Shown in pieces: positions 45,104 to 53,618 of a DNA stretch of 64,000 nt. The first letter of the stretch is position 1, and every line of letters begins with the position of its first letter. The notes below the pieces were generated by a model. The model worked only from the letters and a program-made list of their open reading frames with translations. It did not search any database and was not told where the DNA came from. Source of the stretch: JBJELF01 sp051879015 (GTDB lineage: Bacteria; Bacillota; Clostridia; Lachnospirales; Lachnospiraceae); the NCBI GenBank assembly GCA_051879015.1, contig JBJELF010000041.1:5787-69786 (forward strand), read 5' to 3'. A program made the translations under genes and the position numbers.

Positions 45104-46198
45104 TTATAAAAAGAATTTCTTAATATCATTAAACATTACAACCACCATTAGAAGTATCAAGAGTGCCATTCCAATCAAATGGACAAAGGCTTCCTTCTGA
45201 CGATCCACTGGACTTCCCTTGATAACCTCAATAATCATGAACAGCAGTTTCCCTCCGTCAATGGCGGGGATAGGCAGCAAATTCATTACGCCTAAGTTTG
45301 CACTAATCAAAATACTAAAATTGGCAAGATTTAAAAACAGATACAAGAGCGTATTTCCGATACCGCTGTCCTTGGTATCTTCCACCACATCATCCACAAT
45401 GTCATTGACATAACCGGCAATTCCTACTGGTCCTGACAAGTCATTGACAGAGGCACCTCCTGTGAACAACATTTTTAAACTCTCAATCACACTAACAATG
45501 TAATATCGAACCTCATAAACAGCATATTTCAATGTCTCCAATGGAGTCGTTTCATAACGATAACTGCTGCTTCCAATAATTCCCATATAATAACATTGGT
45601 CTTCTTCATTCCACTTTGGCACAATGGTAGTCTCATAGAACTGACCATCTCTCTTGTATGTGACATCTAAAGTCTGACCTGGATGAGTATTTAAGTATAA
45701 TAAAATTTCACGATAAAAATGAATGGAAGTGCCATTGATATCGGTAATCTCGTCACCGCCCTGAATCCCTGCCTCCTGAGTTGGATAGCCATCCATGACA
45801 TCTTGGATGTAAGAGCGGTCAGTGCCGGCAATACTAATGACCATCACTGCTAAAATAAAAGCGAGAATAAAGTTAAAGACTGGTCCTGCTAAGACAACAG
45901 AAATTCTTGACCACACGGATTGATTTAAAAATGCCTTTTTGGGGTCAAGTCCTTCCTCTTCCTGTGCAACCCCCGTCTCATCGCCCTGCAGGATACAAGC
46001 CCCGCCAAAGGGAATCCACTTTAATGCATATTTGGTGCCATTCCGTGTAAAAGAGACGATATCTGGTCCCATTCCTACCGAAAATTCCAGTACACCGATG
46101 CCATTTTTCTTTGCCATCAGGAAATGCCCAAACTCATGGAAGGACACAACCAAGCAAAATACCAACAAAAAACAGATAAAACTAACTATGCTATTCAT
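45104..46198 (-). CDS. rseP: RseP-type site-2 zinc metalloprotease
   Basis: A 364-residue membrane protease. The catalytic HExxH is VSFHEFGHFLMAKK in the first membrane segment, a single PDZ domain lies in the middle (GGDEITDINGTSIHFY), and the second zinc motif is NLLPIPAIDGGKL near the C-terminus. It cleaves membrane-embedded substrates such as anti-sigma factors or signal-peptide remnants. ATG at 46198 was preferred over a TTG one codon earlier. It lies between dxr and ispG, the typical order in Firmicutes. Confidence 0.96.
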   Translation of the reverse strand: MNSIVSFICFLLVFCLVVSFHEFGHFLMAKKNGIGVLEFSVGMGPDIVSFTRNGTKYALKWIPFGGACILQGDETGVAQEEEGLDPKKAFLNQSVWSRISVVLAGPVFNFILAFILAVMVISIAGTDRSYIQDVMDGYPTQEAGIQGGDEITDINGTSIHFYREILLYLNTHPGQTLDVTYKRDGQFYETTIVPKWNEEDQCYYMGIIGSSSYRYETTPLETLKYAVYEVRYYIVSVIESLKMLFTGGASVNDLSGPVGIAGYVNDIVDDVVEDTKDSGIGNTLLYLFLNLANFSILISANLGVMNLLPIPAIDGGKLLFMIIEVIKGSPVDRQKEAFVHLIGMALLILLMVVVMFNDIKKFFL

Positions 46199-46218
46199 CA
46201 ATCAATCCCTCTTCGTTT

Positions 46219-47367
46219 TTACTTACCCCATCTGCGTTCTACAAATTCATGTGCAGCTTTCTCTGTCTCAAGGATTGCCCCTACATCAGGATTTTCGATA
46301 AATGGTACTGCGCCCAAAGCCTCCTCAATCGTATCCACAATATCCAGATAACCAATTTTTTTATCCAAAAATAATCCGACCAATTTTTCATTGGCTGCAT
46401 TAAACACAGTCGGCATAGAACCACCTCTGCGCCCTGCTTCATAAGCCAACTTCAATCCTTTAAAATTTTCCATATCAGGTGCTTCAAATGTAATTTGTCC
46501 CAACTTTGCAAAATCTACCCGAGAACCAGCCAAATATCTGCGCTCAGGATAATACAGAGCATATTGAATTGGAAGCTTCATATCCGGCGTACCGAGCTGT
46601 GCAATAATTGCTCCATCTTTGTACTGCACCATAGAATGAATGATACTCTGTGGTTGAACCACTACCTGAACCTGATCAAACTCTACACCAAACAACCATT
46701 TCGCCTCAATAACTTCCAGACCCTTGTTGACCATGGTGGACGAATCGATAGTAATTTTTCTTCCCATAGTCCAATTTGGATGCTTTAAGGCATCTTCCAC
46801 GCGAATATTTGCCATCTGCTCTCTCGTTCTTCCACGGAATGGACCTCCCGATGCAGTCAAAAGAATCTTATCTATCTCCCTTGGATTTTCTCCATTTAAA
46901 GACTGAAAAATAGCCGAATGCTCACTGTCCACTGGAAGAATTTTCACATTCTGCTCCTTCGCTAACGGCATAATGATATGTCCTGCTGTCACCAAAGTCT
47001 CTTTATTGGCCAGCGCAATATCCTTACCTGCTTTCATGGCTGCAATGGTCGGACGAATGCCAATCATTCCCACAATGGCTGTGACCACAATCTCTGCCTC
47101 CGCCATACAGGAAATCTCCAACAGTCCCTCCATACCAGCCAACACCTTCGTATTCGTGTCGGCAATCATTACTCGCAACCTTGCCGCATTTTCCTCACTC
47201 CACACACAAGCGAGCTTAGGATGAAATTCACGAATCTGCTGCTCCAGTAAAGTAATATTGCCGCCTGCGGCCAATCCACACACTTCAATATCACCATTGG
47301 CACGTACTACTTCCAATGTCTGGGTTCCGATGGAACCTGTAGAACCTAATATTACAATTTTTTTCAT
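46219..47367 (-). CDS. dxr: 1-deoxy-D-xylulose-5-phosphate reductoisomerase
   Basis: A 382-residue DXR with NADPH-binding start KKIVILGSTGSIGTQTLEVV, LPVDSEHSAIFQSL (metal ligand Glu in the active site), LLTASGGPFRGRT and NWTMGRKITIDSSTMVNKGL. It makes MEP from DXP, the committed step of isoprenoid synthesis, whose product feeds the undecaprenyl synthase encoded nearby. 24 bp separate it from cdsA. Confidence 0.97.
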   Translation of the reverse strand: MKKIVILGSTGSIGTQTLEVVRANGDIEVCGLAAGGNITLLEQQIREFHPKLACVWSEENAARLRVMIADTNTKVLAGMEGLLEISCMAEAEIVVTAIVGMIGIRPTIAAMKAGKDIALANKETLVTAGHIIMPLAKEQNVKILPVDSEHSAIFQSLNGENPREIDKILLTASGGPFRGRTREQMANIRVEDALKHPNWTMGRKITIDSSTMVNKGLEVIEAKWLFGVEFDQVQVVVQPQSIIHSMVQYKDGAIIAQLGTPDMKLPIQYALYYPERRYLAGSRVDFAKLGQITFEAPDMENFKGLKLAYEAGRRGGSMPTVFNAANEKLVGLFLDKKIGYLDIVDTIEEALGAVPFIENPDVGAILETEKAAHEFVERRWGK

Positions 47368-47391
47368 ATTTTTTCTTCCTTCATATTTTCA

Positions 47392-48213
47392 TCACAACAT
47401 TTTCATAACCATAGCCAGGTAGTAAATGATAGGAGCAGTAAAAATAATACTGTCAAAGCGATCCAAAATACCTCCATGCCCTGGTATCAAATGTCCATAA
47501 TCCTTGACATTGTGATTTCTCTTGATAGCTGAAGCGCTCAAATCTCCAATCATGGAAATCAATCCTCCGCCGGCACAGATAATACCACAGCTCAGACCTG
47601 CTGACAGAGAAAAATCAGTAAAATTTCTGCCAAAGATACAGCCATACAAGACTCCCAACAAAAAGGCTCCCACGACACCTCCAATAGCTCCTTCAATGGA
47701 TTTTTTTGGACTCAAAACAGGGGTCATTTGATGTGTCTTGGCAAACTTTTTGCAGAGCATACCCGTACAGTAAGCAAACGTATCACAACCCCAAGCACTG
47801 ATAAAAATCATATAAGTCATATAAATTCCATCTGACTCCATGCGAGTCTTGTAAATATAGGACAGCATAAAAGCAAGATAAATCAAGCCAAAGAACGATG
47901 CCATCGTCTGCTCTGATGTAATCTTCTGAAATTCAAACACATAGACTGCCATCTCCAACATAAAGAATACAATCATCAGCGCTATCACTAACTCAAATTT
48001 ATCAAATTCCAGTATCAAAAAATAAAAAATGGCTGCCAAATATCCAATCATCCCTGATGCACGCTTTTCAATTCCAAAGACACGGTACAATTCAAACATA
48101 CCAATCAAAGAAATACTCCCCACCGCCAACAACAGTACAGAATCACCCACCCAAACTGTTCCAATGACAAACAGCACTAAAAAGATTCCACTAATTAAAC
48201 GTGGCACAAACAT
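47392..48213 (-). CDS. cdsA: Phosphatidate cytidylyltransferase
   Basis: A 273-residue polytopic protein with the CdsA signature near the C-terminus (LSASAIKRNHNVKDYGHLIPGHGGILDRFD) present in full, read here in parts: SAIKRNHNVKDYGHLIPG, then HGGILDRFDS. It forms CDP-diacylglycerol from phosphatidate and CTP in the membrane. The gene begins 1 bp after the uppS stop codon, so the two are likely translationally coupled. Confidence 0.96.
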   Translation of the reverse strand: MFVPRLISGIFLVLFVIGTVWVGDSVLLLAVGSISLIGMFELYRVFGIEKRASGMIGYLAAIFYFLILEFDKFELVIALMIVFFMLEMAVYVFEFQKITSEQTMASFFGLIYLAFMLSYIYKTRMESDGIYMTYMIFISAWGCDTFAYCTGMLCKKFAKTHQMTPVLSPKKSIEGAIGGVVGAFLLGVLYGCIFGRNFTDFSLSAGLSCGIICAGGGLISMIGDLSASAIKRNHNVKDYGHLIPGHGGILDRFDSIIFTAPIIYYLAMVMKML

Positions 48214-48214
48214 A

Positions 48215-48943
48215 TCATTTTCCTCCCGACGTTTTTACTCCGCCATATCTGCGATCTCGCTTGCCATAAGATTCAATTGCCTTGACCAACTCTGCTTTAT
48301 TGAAATCTGGCCAAAATACATCTGTCACATAAATTTCTGTGTAGGCTAACTGCCATAACAAGAAATTGGACAATCGAAGTTCTCCGCTGGTACGAATCAG
48401 CAAATCAGGATCTGGCATATCTTTGGTGTCCAGATACGACGCAATTTTTTCCTCTGTAATTTCCTCTGGCAGTAATTTTCCCTGCTTGATATCTTCCGCC
48501 ATACAAGTCATGCCTCTGCGAATTTCATCGCGGCTTCCATAATTAATAGCAATTGTGAAAGTCATTTTCGTATTATCCTTGGTCTCCCGCTCCATGCGTT
48601 CAATCCCCTCAATAATATCTTTTGGAAATCGACTTCTATCACCGATCGTCTTCACTTTCACATTATTTGCATTGGCAACCCCAACAATTTTTGCCATATA
48701 AATGCGAAAGAGTTTCATCAAGGCACTCACTTCCTCCTCAGATCGTTTCCAGTTCTCCGTAGAAAAAGCATATACGGTCAAATAATCCAATCCGAGTCGA
48801 GCTGCATCCTCCACAATCTGTTCCAGAGTCTTACAGCCTTCAGCATGACCCATCTTTCGCGGCAACCCCCTCTGCTGTGCCCAACGACCATTGCCATCCA
48901 TAATAATGGCCACATGTTTTGGAAATCTTATATTTTCTTCCAT
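48215..48943 (-). CDS. uppS: Isoprenyl (undecaprenyl) diphosphate synthase
   Basis: A 242-residue cis-prenyltransferase: KHVAIIMDGNGRWAQQRGLP (catalytic Asp), GHAEGCKTLEQIV, YAFSTENWKRS, INYGSRDEI and PDPDLLIRTSGELRLSNFLL are all present. It builds the undecaprenyl carrier for wall polymers. I chose ATG at 48943 because AGGAG lies just upstream and homology starts there; the open frame continues upstream into the frr terminator. It is the first gene of the uppS-to-clc run. Confidence 0.97.
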   Translation of the reverse strand: MEENIRFPKHVAIIMDGNGRWAQQRGLPRKMGHAEGCKTLEQIVEDAARLGLDYLTVYAFSTENWKRSEEEVSALMKLFRIYMAKIVGVANANNVKVKTIGDRSRFPKDIIEGIERMERETKDNTKMTFTIAINYGSRDEIRRGMTCMAEDIKQGKLLPEEITEEKIASYLDTKDMPDPDLLIRTSGELRLSNFLLWQLAYTEIYVTDVFWPDFNKAELVKAIESYGKRDRRYGGVKTSGGK

Positions 48944-49006
48944 TTCTTTTTCTCCTGCCAATTTTTCTTTTTGCACTTTTTTGTTTGCAGTACAAGGTAT
49001 CTCTGT

Positions 49007-49039
49007 TGAAAAATGGAGGCTATGCCCTAGCCAGCCTCC
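49007..49039 (-). terminator. Terminator between frr and uppS
   Basis: Minus-strand GGAGGCT, loop, AGCCTCC and ATTTTTC. It ends the pyrH-frr transcript, so uppS must have its own promoter; I could not identify one with confidence. Confidence 0.8.
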
Positions 49040-49054
49040 ATCTATCCTATCACA

Positions 49055-49121
49055 TGCGTGTCCCAAGGTCATACCTGTTCATGCAAGCATGAAAGGTATG
49101 ACCTTTTGACCCTGGTATCAT
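49055..49121 (-). repeat. Structured repeat family A, copy A3
   Basis: One base pair after the frr stop, the minus strand reads ATGATACCAGGGTCAAAAGG, then a near-perfect hairpin AAGGTCATACCT-TTCATGCTTGCATGAA-AGGTATGACCTT (one extra base), then GGGACACGC. It is about 90 percent identical to A2. The frr terminator follows separately. Confidence 0.75.
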
Positions 49122-49122
49122 A

Positions 49123-49677
49123 TTATACAGTCATAATTTCCTTGGATTTTTTCTCAATCAAGCTATCCACTTCTTTGATATACTTATCCGTCAATTTCTG
49201 TGTTCTGGTCTCTGCATCTTTCTGCTCATCCTCAGTAAGTTCAGAAGCTTTGTTCATCTTCTTAAATGCATCATTGGCATCACGGCGAATGTTGCGTACT
49301 GCCACCTTAGCAGCTTCGCCCTTCTTCTTTACGTCTTTTACCAAATCCTTTCTTCTCTCCTCAGTCAACTCTGGAAATACCAGACGAATGCTGGAGCCAT
49401 CATTGGATGGAGTAATACCCAAATCAGAAACCAAAATTGCTTTCTCGATCGCTTTAATCAGGCTTCTCTCCCATGGCTGAATCTGAATCATTCTTGGCTC
49501 TGGCACAGAAATATTTGCAACCTGCTGCATTGGAGTTGGCATACCATAATATTCAACCATAATTTTATCCAACACATGTGGGTTTGCACGGCCTGCACGG
49601 ATAGTCTGATACTCTGCCTCCAATGCAGCACAGGTTTTCTTCATCTTGTCTTCATACACATTTAAATTTGCCTTCAT
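49123..49677 (-). CDS. frr: Ribosome recycling factor
   Basis: A 184-residue RRF with RAGRANPHVLDKIMVEYYG, PWERSLIKAIEKAI and FPELTEERRKDLVK. It splits post-termination ribosomes with EF-G. The ATG at 49677 is preceded by AGAGGGAAA; the longer open frame crosses repeat B3 and is not real. It follows pyrH by 78 bp. Confidence 0.97.
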   Translation of the reverse strand: MKANLNVYEDKMKKTCAALEAEYQTIRAGRANPHVLDKIMVEYYGMPTPMQQVANISVPEPRMIQIQPWERSLIKAIEKAILVSDLGITPSNDGSSIRLVFPELTEERRKDLVKDVKKKGEAAKVAVRNIRRDANDAFKKMNKASELTEDEQKDAETRTQKLTDKYIKEVDSLIEKKSKEIMTV

Positions 49678-49710
49678 ATAAATTTCCCTCTTTCTCTTTT
49701 CTTTATTGAT

Positions 49711-49745
49711 TGGTGATACCTCACTTGCGAGGCATGTCCGTTTAG
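49711..49745 (+). repeat. Palindromic repeat family B, copy B3
   Basis: Plus-strand TGGTGATACCTCACTTGC followed by GAGGCATGTCCGTTTAG. It lies in the spacer between pyrH and frr, in opposite orientation to both genes, and shares more than 30 positions with B1 and B2. Confidence 0.6.
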
Positions 49746-49755
49746 AAAACATGCA

Positions 49756-50460
49756 TTAAACGGTAATAATAGTTCCATGAATTTCACCGTTCATAGCCGC
49801 TGTGATGCTGCCTGCTTCATTTAAACTGAATACTGCCAGCGGCATCTTGTTTTCCAGACACATAATCGAGGCAGTCAAATCAATGACACCTAATTTTTTC
49901 TCTACTACAGTATCAATAGAAAGCGTATCATATTTTTTTGCATTTGGATTAATCTTCGGATCACTGTCGTATACACCATCAATCGCCTTAGCTAACAAGA
50001 TGATATCCGCCTCCATCTCAATGGCACGAAGAACAATACCCGTATCTGTTGAAAAGTAAGGATGTCCTGTACCACCTGCAAAAAATACCACCTTGCCTGC
50101 TGCAAAAGCCTCATTGGCTGCATCTTTTGAAAATAAAGTAGTCATGGCGCCACAGGTAAATGGGGTGAAGATTTCAGTCTTCATACCAGTGGAACGGAAA
50201 ATCTCTGATACATAAATACAGTTCATAATTGTAGCCAACATACCAATCTGGTCTGCCTTTGGACGGTCAATCGCGTTGCTGGAACGTCCTCTCCAGAAAT
50301 TGCCGCCTCCAATTACAATGCCGACCTCAACTCCCGCATCGACAGAGACCTTCACTTGGGCTGCCACTTCTTTGACAGTTGCCTCGTCAAATCCCATTTT
50401 CTTCGCACCCGCTAGAGCTTCTCCACTCAATTTAAGAAGTACACGTCTTTTCTTTTCCAT
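49756..50460 (-). CDS. pyrH: UMP kinase
   Basis: A 234-residue hexameric-type UMP kinase of the amino-acid kinase fold: RRVLLKLSGEALAG, VGIVIGGGNFWRGR, FFAGGTGHPYFSTDTG and ENKMPLAVFSLN. It converts UMP to UDP. Upstream rpsB-tsf, often found before pyrH-frr, are absent; tex is there instead, separated by a 225-bp gap with a promoter. Confidence 0.97.
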   Translation of the reverse strand: MEKKRRVLLKLSGEALAGAKKMGFDEATVKEVAAQVKVSVDAGVEVGIVIGGGNFWRGRSSNAIDRPKADQIGMLATIMNCIYVSEIFRSTGMKTEIFTPFTCGAMTTLFSKDAANEAFAAGKVVFFAGGTGHPYFSTDTGIVLRAIEMEADIILLAKAIDGVYDSDPKINPNAKKYDTLSIDTVVEKKLGVIDLTASIMCLENKMPLAVFSLNEAGSITAAMNGEIHGTIITV

Positions 50461-50592
50461 AATAATTTCTCCTTTTGGGTTTGCAATCCAGCTGCCTTGC
50501 CTTCTTGCTCATTCAATTTCCAGTGTCTAATGACCACAAAATAGATAATGAAACTCTCTTTTTTTGTGTATTGCTTACACTTTCATAGCACG

Positions 50593-50621
50593 ATTATAGC
50601 ATATGTGGTCAAAATTGAAAA
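50593..50621 (-). promoter_or_regulatory. Probable promoter of pyrH-frr
   Basis: A perfect TATAAT (50593-50598) with a weak TTTTCA -35 (50616-50621) at 17-bp spacing on the minus strand, leaving a leader of about 130 nt. Confidence 0.5.
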
Positions 50622-50685
50622 CCGCTTTTTCTTTTAAAACACAAAAAGTTCACGCTGCCCATTACTTCACCCAATCTTTTTTGAA

Positions 50686-52830
50686 TTAAAGCTTCATAGT
50701 AAGCTGGATACGCTTTCTGTTGAGGTCTACGCTCAGCACTTTCACTTCCACGACATCTCCTAAGCGAACAACCTCCATCGGATTTTTAATAAAATGATCC
50801 GTCATTTGAGAGATATGCACTAATCCATCTTGATGCACACCAATATCAACAAAAGCTCCAAAGTCAATGACATTGCGAACCGTTCCCTTTAAGATCATAC
50901 CTGGCTGTAAATCTTTCATTTCCAACACATCGCTGCGAAGAATAGGCTTTGGCATCTCCTCTCGAGGATCACGACCTGGTTTTTCCAATTCTTTGACAAT
51001 ATCCAACAGGGTAATCTCACCGATGCTCAACTGCTGTGCCAGCTGTTTACTGTTTTTTACCTTGCGTGATAGACCTGGAATGCCACCCTTTAAGATATCC
51101 TTTTCAGAATATCCCAATGTAGTCAACAGTTTTCTTGCAGCCTCATAGCTCTCCGGATGCACGCTGGTACTGTCCAACGGATTTTTTCCGCCTCGAATAC
51201 GCATAAAGCCTGCACATTGCTCATAAGCTTTTGGTCCTAATTTTGCTACCTTCAGCAACTCCCTGCGATCCTGGAAACTCCCATTTTCCTCACGATACAG
51301 TACAATATTTTTTGCCAGTGTCTTGTTTATCCCAGAAATATGTTCCAACAGTGGTGCCGAAGCTGTATTTAAATCTACACCGACACGATTTACACAATCT
51401 TCTACTACACCATCCAAGGCCTCTCCCAATTTTTTCTGATCCATATCATGCTGATACTGTCCCACTCCCAATGATTTTGGATCAATTTTTACTAACTCAG
51501 CCAGAGGATCCTGCAGTCTGCGTGCCATAGAAGCCGCACTTCTCTGTCCCACATCAAAATTTGGAAATTCCTCAGTAGCCAACTTGCTGGCAGAGTACAC
51601 CGATGCTCCCGCCTCATTGACAATCACATACTGCACTTTATAGGGGATTTCTCTCAATAACTCTGTAATAATCACCTCCGACTCACGGCTGGCTGTACCA
51701 TTGCCCAGAGAAATCAATGTAATATGATATCGGTCAATCAAATTTTTAACAATTTCCTTCGATTCCTTCACTTTATTATGAGGCTCAGTAGGATAAATGA
51801 CGGCCGTATCCAATACCTTTCCTGTAGCATCTACCACCGCTAACTTACATCCCGTGCGGAACGCAGGATCCCAGCCCAAAACTGTCTGACCCGTGATAGG
51901 GGGCTGCAGCAAGAGCTGCTCCAGATTTCCTTTGAACGTCTGATTGATAGAATGTTCCTCCGAAATTTCTGTCAGTTCATTGCGGATATCACGCTCGATA
52001 GCAGGTGCAATTAATCGCTTATAACTGTCCTCAATCGCAGTCTTGAGATAAGTTTCTGTATTTGGACGATTTTTCTGAATCATCTGCCGCTGCAAATAAC
52101 CTAAAATTTCATCGGTTGGTGCCTCTATCTTGACAGTCAAAACCTTTTCATTTTCAGCACGATTGATGGCCAGTACCTGATAAGGAGTCATTTTTCGCAC
52201 CTGCTGCTGAAAATCATAATAAATTTCATAGATACTATGCTCCGGCTTTTCTTTGAGCTTAGTGACTAAGATACCACGCTGCAAAGTTAAACTACGAATT
52301 CGACTGCGGAACTCAGCTTTATCTGAAATGAACTCCGCAATAATGTCCAGAGCACCAGCAATTGCCTCATTCTTGCTCGCCACCCCATTCTCCTCTGAAA
52401 GATACTTCTCCACCTCTTTCTCTACAACAGCATTAGAAGACTGCATCAACAAATAATTTGCCAATCCGTCTAATCCTTTTTCTTTGGCGATCGTCGCCCG
52501 AGTCCGCCTCTTTGGACGATAAGGTCGATACAGATCCTCCAATATTACCATAGTCATGGCCTGATCAATTTGTAGCTGCAGCTCTGGAGTCATCTTGCCC
52601 TGTTCTTCAATACTTTTGGAAATCTGTGCCTTTTTATCCTCCAAATTTCTTAAATAAGTTAATCTCTCAGACAAATTTCTCAGCTGCTCATCATTTAAAG
52701 TACCTGTGACTTCCTTTCGATAACGTGCAATAAAGGGAATGGTATTACCCTCATCAATCAACTTTACAGCTGCTTCCACCTGCCATGTCTTGACCTGCAA
52801 TTCTTCCGCAATAATTTTGTTGATATCCAT
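50686..52830 (-). CDS. Tex family transcription accessory / S1 RNA-binding protein
   Basis: A 714-residue Tex protein. N-terminal helical domain (NTIPFIARYRKEVTGTLND), a YqgF/RNase H-like domain (LGWDPAFRTGCKLAVVDATG), helix-hairpin-helix region (LNTASAPLLEHISGINKTLA) and C-terminal S1 domain (KGTVRNVIDFGAFVDIGVHQ). Tex proteins bind nucleic acids and influence transcription. It is the last gene of the aminoethylphosphonate run, 22 bp behind the esterase gene, so it may share that transcript. Confidence 0.94.
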   Translation of the reverse strand: MDINKIIAEELQVKTWQVEAAVKLIDEGNTIPFIARYRKEVTGTLNDEQLRNLSERLTYLRNLEDKKAQISKSIEEQGKMTPELQLQIDQAMTMVILEDLYRPYRPKRRTRATIAKEKGLDGLANYLLMQSSNAVVEKEVEKYLSEENGVASKNEAIAGALDIIAEFISDKAEFRSRIRSLTLQRGILVTKLKEKPEHSIYEIYYDFQQQVRKMTPYQVLAINRAENEKVLTVKIEAPTDEILGYLQRQMIQKNRPNTETYLKTAIEDSYKRLIAPAIERDIRNELTEISEEHSINQTFKGNLEQLLLQPPITGQTVLGWDPAFRTGCKLAVVDATGKVLDTAVIYPTEPHNKVKESKEIVKNLIDRYHITLISLGNGTASRESEVIITELLREIPYKVQYVIVNEAGASVYSASKLATEEFPNFDVGQRSAASMARRLQDPLAELVKIDPKSLGVGQYQHDMDQKKLGEALDGVVEDCVNRVGVDLNTASAPLLEHISGINKTLAKNIVLYREENGSFQDRRELLKVAKLGPKAYEQCAGFMRIRGGKNPLDSTSVHPESYEAARKLLTTLGYSEKDILKGGIPGLSRKVKNSKQLAQQLSIGEITLLDIVKELEKPGRDPREEMPKPILRSDVLEMKDLQPGMILKGTVRNVIDFGAFVDIGVHQDGLVHISQMTDHFIKNPMEVVRLGDVVEVKVLSVDLNRKRIQLTMKL

Positions 52831-52852
52831 CTTATTTCTCCACGATTACTTT

Positions 52853-53587
52853 TTAGATTAGTTTTTCCATAAAATAGCGCAGCTGCACCTTCCACCAATT
52901 CCAATCATGAGCTACATCAGTACCCCAATAATCTACCCATGCATGAATTCCCTTATTTTTCAAAATATTTTCCATGCGATGAATGCTTGGCAGCAGCTCC
53001 CATTCCCAGTCACCCTGACCAGTGCAGAGAATAATACGGCTCTCATTATATTTCTGAATATAGGGATGATCTGCAGGCATATCTGCCAAATATTGCTCTG
53101 GAGAATTTGCATAAACTAAATCGTCGCAATAATCATGGAAGAAATAATTTGCATGATAGCATCCAGACAACGCAATTACGGTATCAAATTTATCTGGAAA
53201 ACGGAAAAAGAAGTTGGCTGCATGAAAAGCTCCCATACTATTTCCGGTGGTCATCAGCTTCTGATCACTGCCGTTAATCTGGTGAATACGAGGAAGCAGC
53301 TCATCCACAATATACCACAGCCATCTCTCATGCTGCTCAATACGTTCTCTTGGATCTCCGTCCTTTGTCCAGGATTCCCAATCCAATCCATCGCAGCAAA
53401 ACAACTGCACTTTTCCCTCATCAATCATATCTTCAATGACATAGGGCATACCGTAGTTTTCGTAATCATAGAAACGACTGTTTTGACATGGGAACACCAA
53501 ACATGGCTTACCGCCCCATCCATAAACCTTAAACTCCATATCACGATTCAAATGATGACTGTACTCTTTAAAATAACGAATTTCCAT
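52853..53587 (-). CDS. Alpha/beta hydrolase, putative esterase
   Basis: A 244-residue esterase D-like hydrolase. The nucleophile elbow is TGNSMGAFHA (GxSxG as GNSMG), an Asp-rich region YDYENYGMPY precedes it, and the likely catalytic His is in TDVAHDWNWW. There is no signal peptide. It lies 31 bp after the phosphonopyruvate decarboxylase gene and 22 bp before tex, which suggests co-expression with the phosphonate genes; whether it acts on a phosphonate-decorated product is unknown. Confidence 0.82.
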   Translation of the reverse strand: MEIRYFKEYSHHLNRDMEFKVYGWGGKPCLVFPCQNSRFYDYENYGMPYVIEDMIDEGKVQLFCCDGLDWESWTKDGDPRERIEQHERWLWYIVDELLPRIHQINGSDQKLMTTGNSMGAFHAANFFFRFPDKFDTVIALSGCYHANYFFHDYCDDLVYANSPEQYLADMPADHPYIQKYNESRIILCTGQGDWEWELLPSIHRMENILKNKGIHAWVDYWGTDVAHDWNWWKVQLRYFMEKLI

Positions 53588-53618
53588 TTTTCTTTTTCCT
53601 TTCCGTATAACGAATAAA

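Noticed and set aside
48944..49072. N-terminal extension of UppS
   Set aside because: It would read through the frr terminator; homology and the AGGAG site support 48943.
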